A stretch of 64,000 nt of DNA. Origin: Roseibium sp. MMSF_3544 (GTDB taxonomy: Bacteria > Pseudomonadota > Alphaproteobacteria > Rhizobiales > Stappiaceae). How positions within the stretch are numbered: the first letter of the stretch is position 1; each line of letters begins with the position of its first letter. Below the pieces are notes generated by a model. It saw only the letters and a list, made by a program, of their open reading frames with translations. It was not told the DNA's origin and did no database searches. Positions 1 to 7,786 of the stretch are shown piece after piece. Where the stretch lies: NCBI RefSeq assembly GCF_030732845.1, contig NZ_JASHKA010000027.1, positions 1-64,000 of the forward strand, given 5' to 3'. The position numbers were made by a program, and so were the translations under genes.

Positions 1-51
1 TCCTGCGCTTTCGCTCCTTGCCGCTGGTCAAAACGATCCAAACCAAATTGA

Positions 52-100
52 CTTCATTTATGAGTCCGTACCCTAGGGTACGGCTTCATTTGTGAGTCCG
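52..100. repeat. Direct repeat flanking a perfect palindrome
   Basis: Two 17-bp copies differing at one base (CTTCATTTATGAGTCCG at 52-68 and CTTCATTTGTGAGTCCG at 84-100) surround the perfect 18-bp palindrome CCGTACCCTAGGGTACGG at 66-83. It lies downstream of the 3' end of the minus-strand membrane-protein gene. It could be a protein-binding site, a hairpin at a transcript end or the scar of an insertion; there is no T-run typical of a terminator. Confidence 0.6.
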
Positions 101-175
101 AACTCCAGGGAAAAGGGCCATGTGGCGGCCTTTTGCGGTCGTGGAACCTGTTGCACCCGCCTGTTCAGACAGACT

Positions 176-685
176 TCAGCGTGCGGCCATGACCTGGGCC
201 CAAATCCACATAATCGCCTGAAAGAACACGGCAACGGCATAGATCACGCCCGATGCGACCTCGAGGTAAAAATCATAATCGTCGAAAATCGGAAACAAAA
301 ACCGGAAGACCACGCCGACAAACATGAAATACTCCACGTTTTCACCCGTGAAGTGGGCCCTCAGGAACACAAGACATGCGAACACGAATTGCGTCGTTCC
401 GAAAACAACAGACAAACCTGTCGAGGCACCCCAAACAAAGACCGCTGCGCATATCAGCAGAAAATATACGAAAGCATAAACCAAGGTGCCGGACCCTATG
501 ATCAGCACCGGTCCCGTGAAGATCATGATAACGGCAAAAATGAGAAAGCCCGGTATTATTACAGAGTTGGTCGCGATTATGCCCTTGGTGGTCCATTCAA
601 CTGAATTTTGAAGCCGCCATAAGTCGAAACCCATCGCCGCGATGAGGCAGACATAAAAATAGGTCGGAAGCTCGAAGATACTCAT
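176..685 (-). CDS. Hypothetical integral membrane protein
   Basis: A 169-residue protein made almost wholly of hydrophobic segments, four to five predicted membrane helices (roughly residues 5-20, 33-55, 60-85, 90-110 and 130-165), separated by short loops with the acidic stretch IFDDYDFYLE. I start it at the ATG before IFELPTYFYV, which has a modest AGGTG ribosome site; an upstream in-frame extension rich in Arg and Pro does not look like protein. I do not recognise the family. It has no operon partner: the next gene, at 952, is on the other strand. It is likely an inner-membrane protein of unknown function. Confidence 0.55.
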   Translation of the reverse strand: MSIFELPTYFYVCLIAAMGFDLWRLQNSVEWTTKGIIATNSVIIPGFLIFAVIMIFTGPVLIIGSGTLVYAFVYFLLICAAVFVWGASTGLSVVFGTTQFVFACLVFLRAHFTGENVEYFMFVGVVFRFLFPIFDDYDFYLEVASGVIYAVAVFFQAIMWIWAQVMAAR

Positions 686-915
686 AACACCTGGAATAGT
701 AGGGCGCCTGAGCGGCAACCGTAGGGTTCGCGTCTTTTTTATAAAAGGGGCGGGGATACGGAACGCGTGCCGCACGGTGGCGGATGATTTCGTTTGCCGC
801 GTTCTCCAAGTTGCAGGTGCTCTTTTTGGTTGGCTTCCCCTGGGTTCGATCTAAATGAATTTACGTGATTGAAGTCACAGAAGACTTTCAATCGCGCAAC
901 TAAAGTCCAAATCAA

Positions 916-929
916 CAGGTCGAGACCTG
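916..929. promoter_or_regulatory. 14-bp palindrome upstream of the small acidic gene
   Basis: CAGGTCGAGACCTG is a palindrome (6-bp arms CAGGTC/GACCTG around GA) lying 22 bp before the ATG at 952, in the likely 5' leader or promoter. It could be an operator or a leader hairpin. Right after it comes the ribosome-site region GAAGGACTTTATAAA (938-952), which recurs with one change at 15516-15530. Confidence 0.35.
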
Positions 930-951
930 ATTTTAAAGAAGGACTTTATAA

Positions 952-1230
952 ATGCCACATTTTACACAGATTTCAGTTCGTCAGTTCAAAGATAAAACCA
1001 CTCCTGAGTTCGATGATAACTTCGATTTTGTTGAAAACCTTGAAGATAAGGTCGAAAAAGACGATGGGTCATACTTTGGCGAGTTCGATTTTGACAACGG
1101 ACAGAACTCTTCAGCTGATGAAGTTCCGATGGAGGATTTTTCACTGAACTTTGAGGAGATCAAGGTCACCTATTCGGAAGATGCGGTTCTTGATTTCGCT
1201 CTGACCGGAAATGAAGATTTTATTCTCTGA
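952..1230 (+). CDS. Small, very acidic hypothetical protein
   Basis: A 92-residue protein with about 25 Asp/Glu against about 6 Lys/Arg, no signal peptide, no membrane segment and no cysteine. Acidic-aromatic patches recur (EFDDNFDFVE, GEFDFDNG, NEDFIL). The start is supported by AAGAAGGA upstream of the ATG at suitable spacing; the overlapping frame starting at 869 lacks this. No family is recognised. The composition could suit a nucleic-acid mimic, a calcium-binding or intrinsically disordered protein, or a chaperone client, but nothing in the neighbourhood decides. It stands alone between two minus-strand genes and appears to have its own promoter. Confidence 0.6.
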   Translation: MPHFTQISVRQFKDKTTPEFDDNFDFVENLEDKVEKDDGSYFGEFDFDNGQNSSADEVPMEDFSLNFEEIKVTYSEDAVLDFALTGNEDFIL

Positions 1231-1303
1231 TTAAGAACAAGAGACGGTTCGGTCCCGAGATGATCGGGGCCGACCGGCTCATTCAATTTATGCCACCTGT
1301 GCC

Positions 1304-1948
1304 TCAAACCTTCCGGTAACACACCGCAATCGCCACATCGCCTGAGTGGTCGTGACCCTCCTTGTCATACATTCGGATTTCGCGAAGGTCGGGCTTGGAG
1401 ATCTTGCCGTCTTCCGCCAGAGCGCCAAGCGTTTTTTTGAAACCGAGATTGGAAAAATGCTCCCGGTTGACGCCGATGACGAAGAGGGCGCCGCTTCGGC
1501 CGATCTGAAGCAAGCTTGCGAGCACTTCCGGACCGAGATGGCCGTGGGTGAATGTGCCGGACGAGAGAACCGCACCGTAGTCGTTGGTGATGGCCGAGAG
1601 ATCGCCCGTGAGATCGATTTCGAAGGTGCGCTGGTAGAGTGATTTTCCCGCTGCGCGCAAGAGCATCTCGGCGGAAATGTCCATGCCGTCGATGTCGTTT
1701 CGCGGAAGTTCCAACGCCTCGGCGACCAGGCCGGTGCCGCAGCCGATATCGGCAACGGGCGTGTCTTCGGCCTGCGCGATCTCCTTGTAGATCCCTGCAA
1801 TCGCGGCGGGGTAGACAAATCCGAGCGCCTCGGCGAAGTCGCCGTCATAGGTCTTTGCAAACTCCCGGTAATAGGCCCTGTTGTCCTCCGGCGTTGAAAG
1901 CTCGTAGGCATTTTCCAAAATGGCTTTTCCCTTGTCGTCATCGGCCAT
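1304..1948 (-). CDS. Class I SAM-dependent methyltransferase
   Basis: A 214-residue methyltransferase of the Rossmann-like class I fold. Motif I, VADIGCGTGLVAEAL, lies near residues 65-80 and is followed by the acidic ribose-binding loop in IDGMDISAEML, which also carries the methyltransferase-11/25 style signature. The ATG at 1948 is chosen over an upstream frame extension because AGGAGA lies just before it and the extension has no homology-like content. The substrate is unknown; small proteins of this type act on metabolites or quinone precursors. It is a single gene with no obvious partner. Confidence 0.8.
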   Translation of the reverse strand: MADDDKGKAILENAYELSTPEDNRAYYREFAKTYDGDFAEALGFVYPAAIAGIYKEIAQAEDTPVADIGCGTGLVAEALELPRNDIDGMDISAEMLLRAAGKSLYQRTFEIDLTGDLSAITNDYGAVLSSGTFTHGHLGPEVLASLLQIGRSGALFVIGVNREHFSNLGFKKTLGALAEDGKISKPDLREIRMYDKEGHDHSGDVAIAVCYRKV

Positions 1949-2137
1949 TTGGCGGTCTCCTGTACTAGCGCGGCCACTGGCTTCGTGTCCGGCTGTGGGG
2001 TCCATCTTTGTCCGGTTTACCATGAAATGCGCACGCCGGGATGAACCGCGCCCGGGAAGACGTTTGGGGTCACTCAGTACTTTGCACGTGTATTCTTGCT
2101 TTGGTGGATCGAGAGCCCTTTTGCGAACACCTTCTTA

Positions 2138-2240
2138 ATCCTGAGGACGACCGTCCGGTCCGTCTCGAAGGATGAGCCGCGCGCCCCAGAATATGCCGCC
2201 CATCCTTCGAGACAGCGCTCTGCGCTTCCTCAGGATGAGG
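2138..2240. repeat. Mosaic palindromic intergenic repeat (copy 1)
   Basis: The outer arms ATCCTGAGGA (from 2139) and TCCTCAGGAT (ending 2237) are inverted, as are the inner arms TCTCGAAGGATG (2163-2174) and CATCCTTCGAGA (2201-2212). Between outer and inner arms each side carries a small variable GC hairpin. The same plan recurs at 26201-26302. This matches the RIME-like mosaic elements known from Rhizobiales intergenic DNA. The rest of the gene-free stretch 1949-2410 shows only a further CCTCAGG remnant near 2255 and the promoter of the following gene. Confidence 0.8.
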
Positions 2241-2410
2241 AAGGTGTTGAGCATTCCTCAGGCGGGATATCCAACCTAGGCTGCCTTCGGCTTGTTGAGT
2301 TGACGACGCGTCATGAGCGGAGCAGAGAGGGATGAACGGTCTTGGGCGCTGACCCTTTCCTCAAGCAGACTTGATTCAATCAGGCGAACCAGCACTGTTA
2401 AGGGTGTCCA

Positions 2411-2779
2411 ATGCGTTTTCTGGTTCTGATCATCCTTCTGGCCGCGCCCGCACAGGCCGCCGACTACGAAAAATTCCTGGGAACCTGGGGGACCGTGGCG
2501 GAGTGCGCTCGTGCGCCGCTGAAGCCAGGCGGGACGCGCCTGGCCGAGCCGGTGGAGATCAGCAAGCTCTGGCTGAAACAGGGTCAGCACTGGTGCGCAC
2601 TCAATTGGGGGCCGATTGAGCCACGCGAGGGGGGTGCGTTCACGGCGGCCACGGCTCAGTGCGGTGAAGACAGCGTGCGCGCATATTTCCTGGGATTGCT
2701 GCTCGCCGGCGAAGACCTGACCCTGCGCTGGGATTTTACCCACCTGGATGGTCCCTTGCGGCGCTGTCCGGGCTCCTGA
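2411..2779 (+). CDS. Hypothetical secreted protein
   Basis: A 122-residue protein with a clean Sec signal peptide (MRFLVLIILLAAPAQA, cleavage after AQA), so probably periplasmic. The mature part begins DYEKFLGTWG, a pattern seen in small lipocalin-like or 'fraction of weight' domains, and has four cysteines (CARA, WCALNW, AQCGED and RRCPGS) that could form two disulfides. No family is recognised. It converges with the minus-strand gene ending at 2868, and hairpins lie between them. Confidence 0.65.
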   Translation: MRFLVLIILLAAPAQAADYEKFLGTWGTVAECARAPLKPGGTRLAEPVEISKLWLKQGQHWCALNWGPIEPREGGAFTAATAQCGEDSVRAYFLGLLLAGEDLTLRWDFTHLDGPLRRCPGS

Positions 2780-2793
2780 AGCCGTCAAGTCAT

Positions 2794-2855
2794 TCTCTCC
2801 CGTTTTCGGGAGAGATGAGAGACCGGGGCGGGCTCATGCCCTAATCGCCCCGGTC
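2794..2855. terminator. Paired hairpins between convergent genes
   Basis: Two perfect stems lie between convergent genes: TCTCTCCCG/CGGGAGAGA with a TTTT loop (2794-2815), and GACCGGGGCG/CGCCCCGGTC (2821-2855) with a nested GGGC/GCCC. Neither has a long U-tract. Their position suggests bidirectional termination or transcript-end protection. Confidence 0.55.
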
Positions 2856-2867
2856 CTCCGGGTTCTG

Positions 2868-3347
2868 TCAGTTGACGACGATGCGGCTGCCGTCGAATGT
2901 GTTCTTGAAGGTGCGTGCCGGTTCGCTGTCACCAGCCAGCGGGTTCTGACCTTTCGCAAAGGCCTGGCCGGCAAAGTGGCCGGAAACGCTCTGGAAGCGG
3001 CCATCGGCTTCGTCGGAGAAGGTCAGGTCATAGGTGATCTGAGATGCACCATTGCCACTGATCTCGGTACCCGGGTTGTTGAAGTCGATGATCGTCGCGC
3101 GGGCGGTCTCCGGTCCGGTCATCTCCCAGGTGCCAAGGCCGGACGTATAGCCGCGGACCTGTTGTCCCTGACTGATGAGGTTGACCGCCCCACCGGGGTT
3201 AAGGGCGAGAACACGCTGGCTTTCATTGGGCTGCATCAGCAGATAGGTGCCCTCGATCGCGGTGGCGTCATTACTTGCAGCAAGTGCGGCCGGGGCAGCA
3301 ACGAGTGCGGTGGCCATGAAGGCGGCGGGAAGCAGGGATTTCAACAT
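2868..3347 (-). CDS. Hypothetical secreted protein
   Basis: A 159-residue protein with a Sec signal peptide (MLKSLLPAAFMATALVAAPAALA, residues 1-23), so likely periplasmic. The mature domain starts with EGTYLLMQPNESQRVLALNPGG and reads like a small beta-sandwich or lipocalin-like domain with repeated T-W-E/T-Y-D strands. The ATG at 3347 is set by GAGGAG eight bases upstream; the 85-codon extension before it is basic and unlike a signal peptide. No function can be assigned. Convergent with the secreted protein at 2411. Confidence 0.7.
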   Translation of the reverse strand: MLKSLLPAAFMATALVAAPAALAASNDATAIEGTYLLMQPNESQRVLALNPGGAVNLISQGQQVRGYTSGLGTWEMTGPETARATIIDFNNPGTEISGNGASQITYDLTFSDEADGRFQSVSGHFAGQAFAKGQNPLAGDSEPARTFKNTFDGSRIVVN

Positions 3348-3928
3348 GTCAATTCTCCTCTCAAGTTGGGTCAGCCCCTGCCGGGGCGCTTGCTCAGCAA
3401 CTGGGGACGAATTGTGTTTGTCGCCAGCCAAAGCGGTCTTAGACTTTTGGCGCGAACGGGATATCCGGTGATCGTTTTGCACCGGCAAGGCTTGCTCTCT
3501 GGGACGGGAATTTTTCCGGTGATCAAGGTGCAATCCGAAGCGGTATTTGCCAGCATGTTTCGCACGGAACAGTGAACGGTTCGATCCTTTAGTGCAGGTC
3601 ATTTCGAGGAGGCTGGCTGTACAAAGGCCACACGAAAAATACGCGCATTCTCAGAGTGTTAGGAAGCCGTGAGAAGGCCGCTAACAAAGGGGTTCGACGC
3701 CCTTGAGTTCATGGCAGGGTACAGATTTGGCATGCGCATTCGAACCATATCGCGCGTTTTAAATCTCGCCTGCTTCAGGTGCAAAAATCCTGACTGGTTT
3801 CGGGGTCAATTTCGAACGGGTGGTGCGGCGGTCGAACAGCTCAATTAAATATTTGTAAGCCGGCAATCTTCCGGTTGAAACGCCATGACGAGAGGTCTGA
3901 CGTCACCGAAGCCGAGGTCTGCCAGAAG
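3348..3928. other. 581-bp gene-free stretch
   Basis: This stretch holds the upstream region of the secreted-protein gene ending at 3347 and the 3' side of the phosphodiesterase gene starting at 3929. Open frames here are short and lack ribosome sites. I see no repeat, tRNA or convincing hairpin apart from a weak AAGGGG/CCCTT pair near 3687-3704. Confidence 0.5.
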
Positions 3929-4765
3929 TCAGATATTGTCCTCTGCCAGCCAGCCATCAGCTTCCGTGCCGACCCAGAGCGCCTTTCGTTCATCCAGAAA
4001 ATCGATGGAGTGGATCACCGTCGAGCGTTCGTTGAGGAAAGCGACATTATAGTTCTGGGCCATGCCGCCATAGCCGACCCGGTCCTTGTCACCGGAAAAG
4101 TCCGGCCAGTTCGGATGACTGGTGGAGCGGGGCGCCGATAGCGGGATGCCACAGACGGAGCCGGACAGGCTGAAGTGGCAGTGACCGAAGAAGATGTGCC
4201 GGATGACGCTCTTGTAGTCCTCCAGGATCTGCTGAAACTCTGCTTCCTGGACAATGCCGAGCTGGTCCGCATTGGCAACATGAACGGTCATGGGGTTGTG
4301 GTGCAGGAAAATCGTGGCAGTCGACGATGCTTTCACGATCTCGTCCAATGCCGCGCGCAGCCAGGCCTGGCGCTTGTCGCAATAATGGCCCTCATGCGTG
4401 CCCGGCTCATTGGTGTCCAGGAAGAGAACATGGCCGAGCGGTGTCTCTTCCATCCACTGGATGAAGCCGTTTTCATCGACCTTTGCATCCGGGAACGCCT
4501 CGCGGAACGTTGTGCGATCATCATGATTGCCGATCATCAGCCGCGGGTTCATGGACGCAAGTTTCGTTTCCGAAAGCAGAGCTTTCAAAAGCGCGTAGTT
4601 CTCTTTTGTCCCGTGATGGGCGAGATCGCCGGAGATCACCACCATGTCCGCATCAGCGCTGTTTTCCAGGACGTGTGCGGCACAGGCGCGAAAGTTGTCC
4701 GCGGGCACGGATCCCATGATCGGGTCGTCCTGAATATGGGTGTCGGATATGTGAACGATCTTCAA
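3929..4765 (-). CDS. Metallophosphoesterase, CpdA-like cyclic-nucleotide phosphodiesterase
   Basis: A 278-residue calcineurin-like phosphoesterase with all dinuclear-metal motifs: D8-T-H10, G-D47-L, G-N80-H81-D82, the HHNP histidine pair near residue 155 and GHCH near 195. The order and length match class III cyclic-nucleotide phosphodiesterases (CpdA/Icc family), which hydrolyse 3',5'-cAMP to AMP in the cytoplasm; related enzymes act on glycerophosphodiesters, so the substrate is not certain. The start codon is TTG at 4765 with GGAGAAGAG upstream. It diverges from paaX across about 190 bp. A class III adenylate cyclase is also present at 34727. Confidence 0.85.
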   Translation of the reverse strand: MKIVHISDTHIQDDPIMGSVPADNFRACAAHVLENSADADMVVISGDLAHHGTKENYALLKALLSETKLASMNPRLMIGNHDDRTTFREAFPDAKVDENGFIQWMEETPLGHVLFLDTNEPGTHEGHYCDKRQAWLRAALDEIVKASSTATIFLHHNPMTVHVANADQLGIVQEAEFQQILEDYKSVIRHIFFGHCHFSLSGSVCGIPLSAPRSTSHPNWPDFSGDKDRVGYGGMAQNYNVAFLNERSTVIHSIDFLDERKALWVGTEADGWLAEDNI

Positions 4766-4791
4766 CGGCTCTTCTCCGCAACGCTTTCACG

Positions 4792-4811
4792 GGGATCGGT
4801 CAACTGATCCC
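4792..4811. promoter_or_regulatory. Inverted repeat in the phosphodiesterase-paaX divergent region
   Basis: GGGATCGGT-CA-ACTGATCCC gives 9-bp arms with one mismatch, followed at once by a tandem CAACATT (4812-4828, AACATTGCGCAACATT). It lies about 140 bp before paaX and just upstream of the TTG start of the phosphodiesterase, so an operator for either gene is possible. The binder is unknown. Confidence 0.3.
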
Positions 4812-4951
4812 AACATTGCGCAACATTCCCCGTCTTGAGCGAAAAGTCACGAAGAGATTACGCCGGACAATGGTGATTATTGGCATTACATATTTCTCTC
4901 AAACAGGGTTTTCCTGTGATATGTTGATTGGATCAGGAGATCGGAGCAAAA

Positions 4952-5830
4952 ATGTCGCTTGCCGAATTGACGGAAACTGTGCAGGCCGCCGGACACGCTG
5001 GTGTGCCGCGTGCGCCCGCCTTTATCGTCACGCTTTACGGCGATGCGATCGAACCGCGGGGTGGAACGCTTTGGATGGGCGACCTCGTGACGTGTTGCGC
5101 GCAGCAGGGCATTAGCGAGAGCCTGGTGAGGACCGCCGTCTCCAGGCTGGTTGCCGCCGGCAAGCTTCTGGGTGAGAGGATCGGCCGCAAGAGCTATTAT
5201 CGGCTGACAGAGCCGGCACAAGCCGAGTTCAAGGAAGCCGCGCGGGTTCTTTATGCGCCGCCGCCTCAGGCACGCGGTTGGCTGATTGCACCGGTCGCAG
5301 AGGAGCCTCTGCCTGACGGCTGGGCGTTGATGGGGCAGCGAACGGCGATTGCGCCCAACCGTGATGATATCACCCGTTTGCCGGGGCCACTTCTCTCGGC
5401 CGAAACGATCCAGGACCCCGAGGGCTGGCCGAAACTTGCCGCAGATCTTTGGGAGCTTGACAGCGTCGCGGAACGCTACTTGCGGTTTTTATCGCGCTTC
5501 AAGTCCCTCGCATCTCTATTGGGCGCCGGCGCAGGGCAGTTGGACGTTTCCGGTGACCAGGCGCTGGCCTTGCGCTTGCAGCTTGTTCATCACTACAGGC
5601 TGGCAGCGCTCCGGGACCCGCGGCTGCCGCGCGAGGCTCTACCGGCCCGATGGCCGGGGGTTGAAGCGAGGCGATTGTTCGTGACGGCCTATTTGGCGCT
5701 TGCCGATGCCGCGGATGCCTATGTCGGCCGCACCTTTCGCGATTCAGACGGGCTACTGCTGTCCTCCACGGAGACGACCGGACTTCGTCTGGACCGGCTT
5801 GCCCGTGAGGCCTCGCTGATAAGCCGCTGA
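4952..5830 (+). CDS. paaX: PaaX-family transcriptional repressor of phenylacetate catabolism
   Basis: A 292-residue PaaX-like regulator. The N-terminal winged helix (about residues 20-85) contains FIVTLYGDAI, then SESLVRTAVSRLVAAGKL and the wing GRKSYYRLTEPA; the central and C-terminal domains (WLIAPVA..., LWELDSVAERYLRFLSRF) are the usual PaaX ligand and dimer parts. In E. coli, PaaX releases DNA on binding phenylacetyl-CoA. An in-frame TTG at 4928 exists, but the ATG at 4952 has GGAG five bases upstream. It lies immediately upstream of paaJ in the same direction, separated by 143 bp that hold two inverted repeats. Confidence 0.92.
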   Translation: MSLAELTETVQAAGHAGVPRAPAFIVTLYGDAIEPRGGTLWMGDLVTCCAQQGISESLVRTAVSRLVAAGKLLGERIGRKSYYRLTEPAQAEFKEAARVLYAPPPQARGWLIAPVAEEPLPDGWALMGQRTAIAPNRDDITRLPGPLLSAETIQDPEGWPKLAADLWELDSVAERYLRFLSRFKSLASLLGAGAGQLDVSGDQALALRLQLVHHYRLAALRDPRLPREALPARWPGVEARRLFVTAYLALADAADAYVGRTFRDSDGLLLSSTETTGLRLDRLAREASLISR

Positions 5831-5862
5831 TCTGAAACAGATCTTTCGACTGTACTTGAAAG

Positions 5863-5896
5863 CATCACAAGAAATACCAAAAAATAGTTTGTGATG
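5863..5896. promoter_or_regulatory. Inverted repeat CATCACAA-N18-TTGTGATG, candidate PaaX site
   Basis: Perfect 8-bp arms lie at 5863-5870 and 5889-5896 in the paaX-paaJ spacer, about 80 bp before paaJ. Being next to paaX and upstream of the catabolic operon makes PaaX the natural candidate binder, but the match to known PaaX sites is not established here. Confidence 0.35.
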
Positions 5897-5920
5897 TGAT
5901 GTTTTGATGTTATAAAGCTG

Positions 5921-5934
5921 ACCGAACGGTCGGT
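5921..5934. promoter_or_regulatory. PaaR-like (TetR) operator of the paaJ-paaZ operon
   Basis: ACCGAACGGTCGGT is a 12/14 palindrome 39 bp before the paaJ ATG. It is almost the same as ACCGTCCGGTCGGT at 53748-53761 between paaG and paaN. Both fit the ACCGACCG-type palindromes described for TetR-family PaaR regulators of phenylacetate genes. Confidence 0.7.
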
Positions 5935-5973
5935 GAATTATGTGCCGAATAAGAATTGCTTCGGGAGAGAGTG

Positions 5974-7179
5974 ATGTCGGAAGCCTTTATTTGCGACGCT
6001 GTGCGCACGCCCATCGGACGATATGGGGGCGCCTTGTCTGCAGTGCGTGCGGATGATCTGGCCGCTATTCCGCTTGCTGCCCTGAAGGACCGCAATCCGG
6101 ACGTAGACTGGGAAGCGGTCGACGACGTCATCCTGGGCTGCGCCAACCAGGCGGGCGAAGACAACCGCAATGTGGCCCGCATGGCGGTGCTCCTTGCCGG
6201 CTTGCCGGTTTCCGTTCCCGGCACGACGGTCAACCGTCTGTGCGGGTCAGGCATGGATGCCATCGGGCTGGCCGCGCGCACGATCCGGGCCGGCGACGCA
6301 GGCCTGATGATCGCAGGTGGCGTTGAAAGCATGAGCCGCGCGCCATTCGTGGTCGCAAAGGCGGGCACGGCGTTTTCGCGCAATGCGGAGATGTATGACA
6401 CCACCATCGGCTGGCGTTTCAAGAACAAGCAGATGGACCGTGCCTACGGCACCCACACAATGCCCGAAACGGCAGACAACGTTGCCGAAGACTTCAAAAT
6501 CTCCCGCGACGACCAGGATCGGTTTGCGGCCGAAAGCCAGCGCCGCTGGGAAGCGGCGCACAAGGCGGGCCTTTTCAGGGACGAGATCGTTCCGGTCACG
6601 ATCCCGCAACGAAAGGGAGAGCCGGTGATCGTCGAGACCGATGAGCATCCGCGTCCCGGCACAAGTGCCGAAGCGCTCGGCAAACTGCGAGGCGTCAATG
6701 GTCCCGATCTGACAGTGACCGCCGGAAACGCATCCGGGGTCAACGATGGCGCTGCAGGTGTCATCGTTGCGTCGGACAAGATGGCTGCTGAAAACGGACT
6801 GACGCCCGAGGCGCGGATTGTCGCGATGGCGGCTGCCGGTGTGCCGCCGCGGATCATGGGGATCGGTCCGGGACCCGCATCCAGGAAAGTGTTGAAGCTG
6901 GCCGGTCTCAGCCTCGACCGGATGGATGTGATCGAGCTGAACGAGGCTTTTGCATCCCAGTCGCTGGCAGTTCTGCGCGAACTTGGGCTGCCGGATGATG
7001 CGGCGCATGTGAATGCCAATGGCGGTGCGATTGCCATGGGACATCCTCTCGGCATGTCCGGTGCGCGCCTTGTGCTTCATGCTGCCTACCAGCTTCAACG
7101 AACCGGCGGGCGATATGCACTGTGCACCATGTGTGTCGGCGTCGGCCAGGGCATTGCACTAGTTCTTGAGCGTGTCTGA
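5974..7179 (+). CDS. paaJ: 3-oxoadipyl-CoA/3-oxo-5,6-dehydrosuberyl-CoA thiolase
   Basis: A 401-residue type II thiolase that would cut 3-oxo-5,6-dehydrosuberyl-CoA and 3-oxoadipyl-CoA with CoA, the last steps of the phenylacetate pathway. The nucleophile is Cys90 in TTVNRLCGSG; the C-terminal motifs NEAFASQ, NANGGAIAMGHPLGMSGAR and the second active Cys in TMCVGVGQG are all present. The start ATG follows GGGAGAGA; an in-frame start at 5956 is less well placed. First gene of the paaJ-paaZ run; the assignment to PaaJ over other thiolases such as PcaF rests on this context, since the two are close homologues. Confidence 0.92.
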   Translation: MSEAFICDAVRTPIGRYGGALSAVRADDLAAIPLAALKDRNPDVDWEAVDDVILGCANQAGEDNRNVARMAVLLAGLPVSVPGTTVNRLCGSGMDAIGLAARTIRAGDAGLMIAGGVESMSRAPFVVAKAGTAFSRNAEMYDTTIGWRFKNKQMDRAYGTHTMPETADNVAEDFKISRDDQDRFAAESQRRWEAAHKAGLFRDEIVPVTIPQRKGEPVIVETDEHPRPGTSAEALGKLRGVNGPDLTVTAGNASGVNDGAAGVIVASDKMAAENGLTPEARIVAMAAAGVPPRIMGIGPGPASRKVLKLAGLSLDRMDVIELNEAFASQSLAVLRELGLPDDAAHVNANGGAIAMGHPLGMSGARLVLHAAYQLQRTGGRYALCTMCVGVGQGIALVLERV

Positions 7180-7196
7180 TTTTGGTGGAAGGTCCG

Positions 7197-7763
7197 ATGA
7201 CACAGGATGCGATTGAAATCATAGATCACAGCGACCGGGTCGAGGCGCTTTTCGAGCCCTTCAGGCAAGCGCTCGGCGAGGACTATGCGGCGTATCGCGG
7301 TCATGTCTACCGCATCATAACTTACGCAATGCATTTTCTTGGTGGTGAGGAAACTCACCGGCCAATCGTGGAAACTGCGTTCGTTTATCACGACATCGGT
7401 CTATGGACGGATCGGGATCTGGCTTACCTGGAGCCGTCGGAAGCCCGGGCGCTGGCGGATAACGAGAAACTTGCATGGGGCTTCGATCCGAAGCTTCTGA
7501 GAGATATCATACATTGGCATCACAAGGTGTTTCCCTATTCGGGGCCGAATGCCGATGTGATCAACGCCTGCCGGAAAGCAGACTGGATCGACGCAAGCGG
7601 AGGCATGCTCCGCAAGGGTTTGTCGAAGGCGCAGGTAAAGGCTGTCGAGAGCGCCATTCCGAATTATGGTTTCGGAGATGTTCTGCAGCGTCTGGCCGGC
7701 GACCTTGGAGGCAATGTGATTTCTGGAAATCTCAAAGTTCTGCACCGGGTCTTCAAGGTCTGA
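7197..7763 (+). CDS. HD-domain protein inside the paa operon
   Basis: A 188-residue protein with an HD-type metal-hydrolase pattern: H36 in YRGHVYRI, H65-D66 in AFVYHDIGLW, H106/H108/H109 in DIIHWHHKVF and D129 in RKADWIDAS. HD proteins are metal-dependent phosphohydrolases or lyases. It sits 17 bp after paaJ and 23 bp before paaA, so is cotranscribed. GGAAGG precedes the ATG at 7197. None of the canonical Paa proteins is an HD protein; a housekeeping job on a toxic or dead-end CoA intermediate is conceivable but is only a guess. Confidence 0.75.
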   Translation: MTQDAIEIIDHSDRVEALFEPFRQALGEDYAAYRGHVYRIITYAMHFLGGEETHRPIVETAFVYHDIGLWTDRDLAYLEPSEARALADNEKLAWGFDPKLLRDIIHWHHKVFPYSGPNADVINACRKADWIDASGGMLRKGLSKAQVKAVESAIPNYGFGDVLQRLAGDLGGNVISGNLKVLHRVFKV

Positions 7764-7786
7764 CCGGTGGTTAGGGAGGAAATGCC

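Noticed and set aside
92-604. 170-codon plus-strand open frame
   Set aside because: Antisense to the membrane-protein gene; its product is charged and low in hydrophobic order, whereas the minus strand shows clear membrane helices.
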